From NCBI GenBank assembly GCA_937920115.1, contig CALGVF010000137.1:1-7267 (forward strand): DNA of 7,267 bases, given 5' to 3'. Each line of letters begins with the position of its first letter. Within the stretch, counting starts at the first letter, position 1. Of the stretch, positions 6,153 to 7,267 are shown piece by piece. The notes beneath the pieces were generated by a model. That model worked only from the letters and a program-made list of their open reading frames with translations, ran no database searches and was not told the origin of the DNA. Source of the stretch: an uncultured Clostridia bacterium. GTDB lineage: Bacteria; Bacillota; Clostridia; Christensenellales; Borkfalkiaceae. The position numbers and the translations under genes were made by a program.

Positions 6153-6425
6153 ATGTCTACGGTAAACGTTACCATTCGTATGGACGAAAACCTTAAAAAA
6201 CAGGCAGACGTTCTTTTTTCCGAACTCGGTATGAATATGACTACTGCTTTTACAATCTTTACGAAACAAGCGATTCGCGAGCAAGGCATTCCGTTTAATA
6301 TCGAACTGTCGCCTTCCGCTCAGAGTCTTGCCGCTTTGGAAGAAGTTAAAGCAATGAAGAAAGACCCGTCTATCGGAAAATCTTACTCGGACGTTCACGA
6401 AATGGTAGAGGACCTTCTTAAATGA
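6153..6425 (+). CDS. dinJ: Antitoxin of the DinJ/RelB family
   Basis: This 90-residue antitoxin neutralises the toxin encoded next to it and represses the operon. The N-terminal half is a ribbon-helix-helix DNA-binding fold: strand NVTIRMDE (about 5-12), helix LKKQADVLFSELG, then the hallmark NMTTAFTIF (28-36) and IPFNI (46-50). The C-terminal 40 residues, charged and likely flexible, would wrap the toxin. The start ATG 6153 is fixed by AGGAGG at 6139-6144, eight bases upstream, and the length is normal for the family. Its last four bases overlap the toxin start (ATGA), the usual coupling that keeps antitoxin in excess. Confidence 0.93.
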   Translation: MSTVNVTIRMDENLKKQADVLFSELGMNMTTAFTIFTKQAIREQGIPFNIELSPSAQSLAALEEVKAMKKDPSIGKSYSDVHEMVEDLLK

Positions 6426-6697
6426 AATACACTTTAAAGCCGACTTCTCAATTTAAGAAGGACCTCAAACTAATGCAAAAACGAGGCAACGATTTAAAAC
6501 TACTCGAAGAAGTTTTGCAACTTCTCGCAGACGGTAAAACGCTTGCCGAAAAGTATCGCAATCACACCTTAACAGGCAACTTCGCAGGTTGTAGCGAGTG
6601 CCATATAAAACCCGATTGGTTACTTGTTTATGAGTACGACGAAGAGATTTTATATCTCTATCTACTCCGAACAGGCTCCCACAGCGATTTATTTTAA
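6422..6697 (+). CDS. yafQ: Toxin of the YafQ family (RelE superfamily mRNA interferase)
   Basis: This 91-residue protein belongs to the RelE fold family whose YafQ branch cuts mRNA on the translating ribosome. Expected active-site residues are all in place: H48, H61, D65 and W66 (in CHIKPDW), H87 and the terminal F91 (GSHSDLF). In E. coli YafQ the corresponding residues are H50, H63, D67, H87 and F91. Length and ending match the family, so the toxin appears functional. It starts at ATG 6422 inside the antitoxin stop codon and has no separate promoter. In a mobile element such a pair would penalise loss of the element. Confidence 0.93.
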   Translation: MKYTLKPTSQFKKDLKLMQKRGNDLKLLEEVLQLLADGKTLAEKYRNHTLTGNFAGCSECHIKPDWLLVYEYDEEILYLYLLRTGSHSDLF

Positions 6698-6711
6698 CAC
6701 TTTTCCCGAAG

Positions 6712-6737
6712 AACGAGCCATAAACGGCTCGTTTTTT
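6712..6737 (+). terminator. Intrinsic terminator of the toxin-antitoxin operon
   Basis: AACGAGCC (6712-6719) pairs with GGCTCGTT (6726-6733) around a 6-base loop, and T continues to 6737. It begins 15 bases after the toxin stop codon. Confidence 0.87.
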
Positions 6738-6748
6738 AGACAATTTTC

Positions 6749-6773
6749 AGTTGACTACGGTTTGTAGTCAACT
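6749..6773. repeat. 10-bp perfect hairpin, possible second terminator
   Basis: AGTTGACTAC (6749-6758) and GTAGTCAACT (6764-6773) flank a 5-base loop. CATGCCTTTTTG follows on the + strand, so it could act as a backup terminator, but the T run is offset by six bases. No gene is evident between 6738 and 6984; this hairpin and the paired palindromes downstream are the only structure seen there. Confidence 0.55.
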
Positions 6774-6800
6774 CATGCCTTTTTGTATCATTCTCAACCT

Positions 6801-6863
6801 GTTACAAATTGTAACGGTTTTATTTGTTTTTAAGCCTTCTCATTCGGTTACAAATTGTAACCG
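6801..6863. repeat. Two identical 15-nt palindromes, 46 bp apart
   Basis: GTTACAAATTGTAAC occurs at 6801-6815 and again at 6847-6861; the second is extended to CGGTTACAAATTGTAACCG (6845-6863). Each has symmetric 7-base arms around a central A, like dimeric repressor operators. Each is also followed by T-rich DNA, so weak terminators are possible. They lie beyond the 3' ends of both flanking genes (yafQ from the left, the nuclease-like gene from the right), which is an odd place for operators. Confidence 0.6.
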
Positions 6864-6984
6864 ACTCATTTTTTATTCCTTACAAAAGACAAGTATTTTC
6901 AGTCCGTGATAAATTGTACGACCTCTTTGTTTTCAAAAATTTTAATTTTATTTTGCAGTTTATTTATAACCATGTAGTATTACG

Positions 6985-7267
6985 TTATTTAGTGCCTTTT
7001 GATTTGGTGGGGTTGCACCATTTAGGCATAAATCCAAACTCTTCCATTGCCATATTTCTAATATTTCTTTCTAGATTAGCCTTAAAAGTTTGAGAATCGC
7101 CTTTTGGCTCGTCTTTTCGTATTTGTATTAAAGGAAGATTATGTCTTTTATATAATTCTATTTTGTCATTTTTTCTTGCTTCATAATCGCGGTCTTTTCT
7201 GCCCCAATATTCTATGTATATCCCTTCGCCCATATTTGTTATGGGAATAAACCAATCACATACAATG
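6985..7267 (-). CDS. C-terminal part of a PD-(D/E)xK-like nuclease domain protein, truncated by the window edge
   Basis: The - strand frame is open from base 7266 to TAA at 6987-6985, giving 93 visible residues. The first visible residues, VCDWFIP, continue into GIYIEYWGRKD and then a Lys/Arg-rich helix and NLPLIQI. An Asp before a hydrophobic-Pro turn, then a strand ending in IEYWG, then alternating basic residues and a final hydrophobic strand is the pattern of endonuclease-like domains found at the ends of helicases and in restriction-type proteins. The N-terminal part, which would say what kind of protein it is, lies off the window. ATG 7233 is not the likely start, because the conserved Asp lies upstream in frame. 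It faces the toxin-antitoxin operon tail to tail and may be defence cargo. Confidence 0.6.
   Translation of the reverse strand, partial: IVCDWFIPITNMGEGIYIEYWGRKDRDYEARKNDKIELYKRHNLPLIQIRKDEPKGDSQTFKANLERNIRNMAMEEFGFMPKWCNPTKSKGTK

Noticed and set aside
6060..6398. 112-codon - strand open frame
   Set aside because: It runs antisense across the antitoxin gene and its promoter; the sense gene has clear family motifs, promoter and ribosome site.
6824..7093. 89-codon + strand open frame
   Set aside because: Its second half is antisense to the nuclease-like gene, it has no ribosome site, and its hydrophobic composition reflects AT-rich DNA and antisense reading.

Overview
The window is AT-rich accessory DNA from a bacterium with canonical AGGAGG ribosome sites and sigma70-type TTGACA/TATAAT promoters. 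Codon use, hairpin-plus-T terminators and the gene families suggest a Firmicute, probably an uncultured Clostridia relative. That placement is an inference; no marker gene is present.

Left part (1-4293, + strand): a Type III restriction-modification operon. It opens with the 3' three-quarters of the modification methyltransferase (mod; DPPYN and FxGxG motifs in the beta-class order). Two bases later comes a compact restriction subunit (res; helicase motifs plus a C-terminal PD...ExK nuclease). An HNH-like zinc protein overlaps the end of res by 11 bases. This third gene is split by a -1 frame change right at its second CxxC zinc knuckle. Six bases before the second knuckle begins lies an A AAA AAG heptamer in the correct phase for ribosomal slippage.

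Middle (4294-4823): no genes. There are two copies of a composite repeat (identical 34-nt left and 31-nt right arms around unrelated centres), two copies of a tRNA 3' end read on the - strand (best match tRNA-Ala; one still carries CCA), and a perfect 16-bp hairpin that looks like the old tRNA terminator. The arrangement is what remains when an element integrates into the 3' end of a tRNA gene.

Right part (4824-7267): the inferred mobile element. A tyrosine integrase on the - strand sits 98 bases from the tRNA-derived att core. Divergent from it is a DinJ/YafQ-type toxin-antitoxin operon with a near-perfect promoter. The shared intergenic region holds two palindromes built from the same half-site, so integrase and toxin-antitoxin control may be linked. 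After a clear terminator come further hairpins and a pair of identical 15-nt palindromes. Last is the C-terminal end of a nuclease-like gene (EYWG signature) running off the right edge on the - strand.

Taken together this looks like the junction between a Type III R-M locus and a tRNA-targeted island that carries its own integrase, a stabilising toxin-antitoxin pair and probably other nuclease or defence cargo. If the tRNA logic is right, the island extends to the right and should end at an intact tRNA-Ala gene outside the window.
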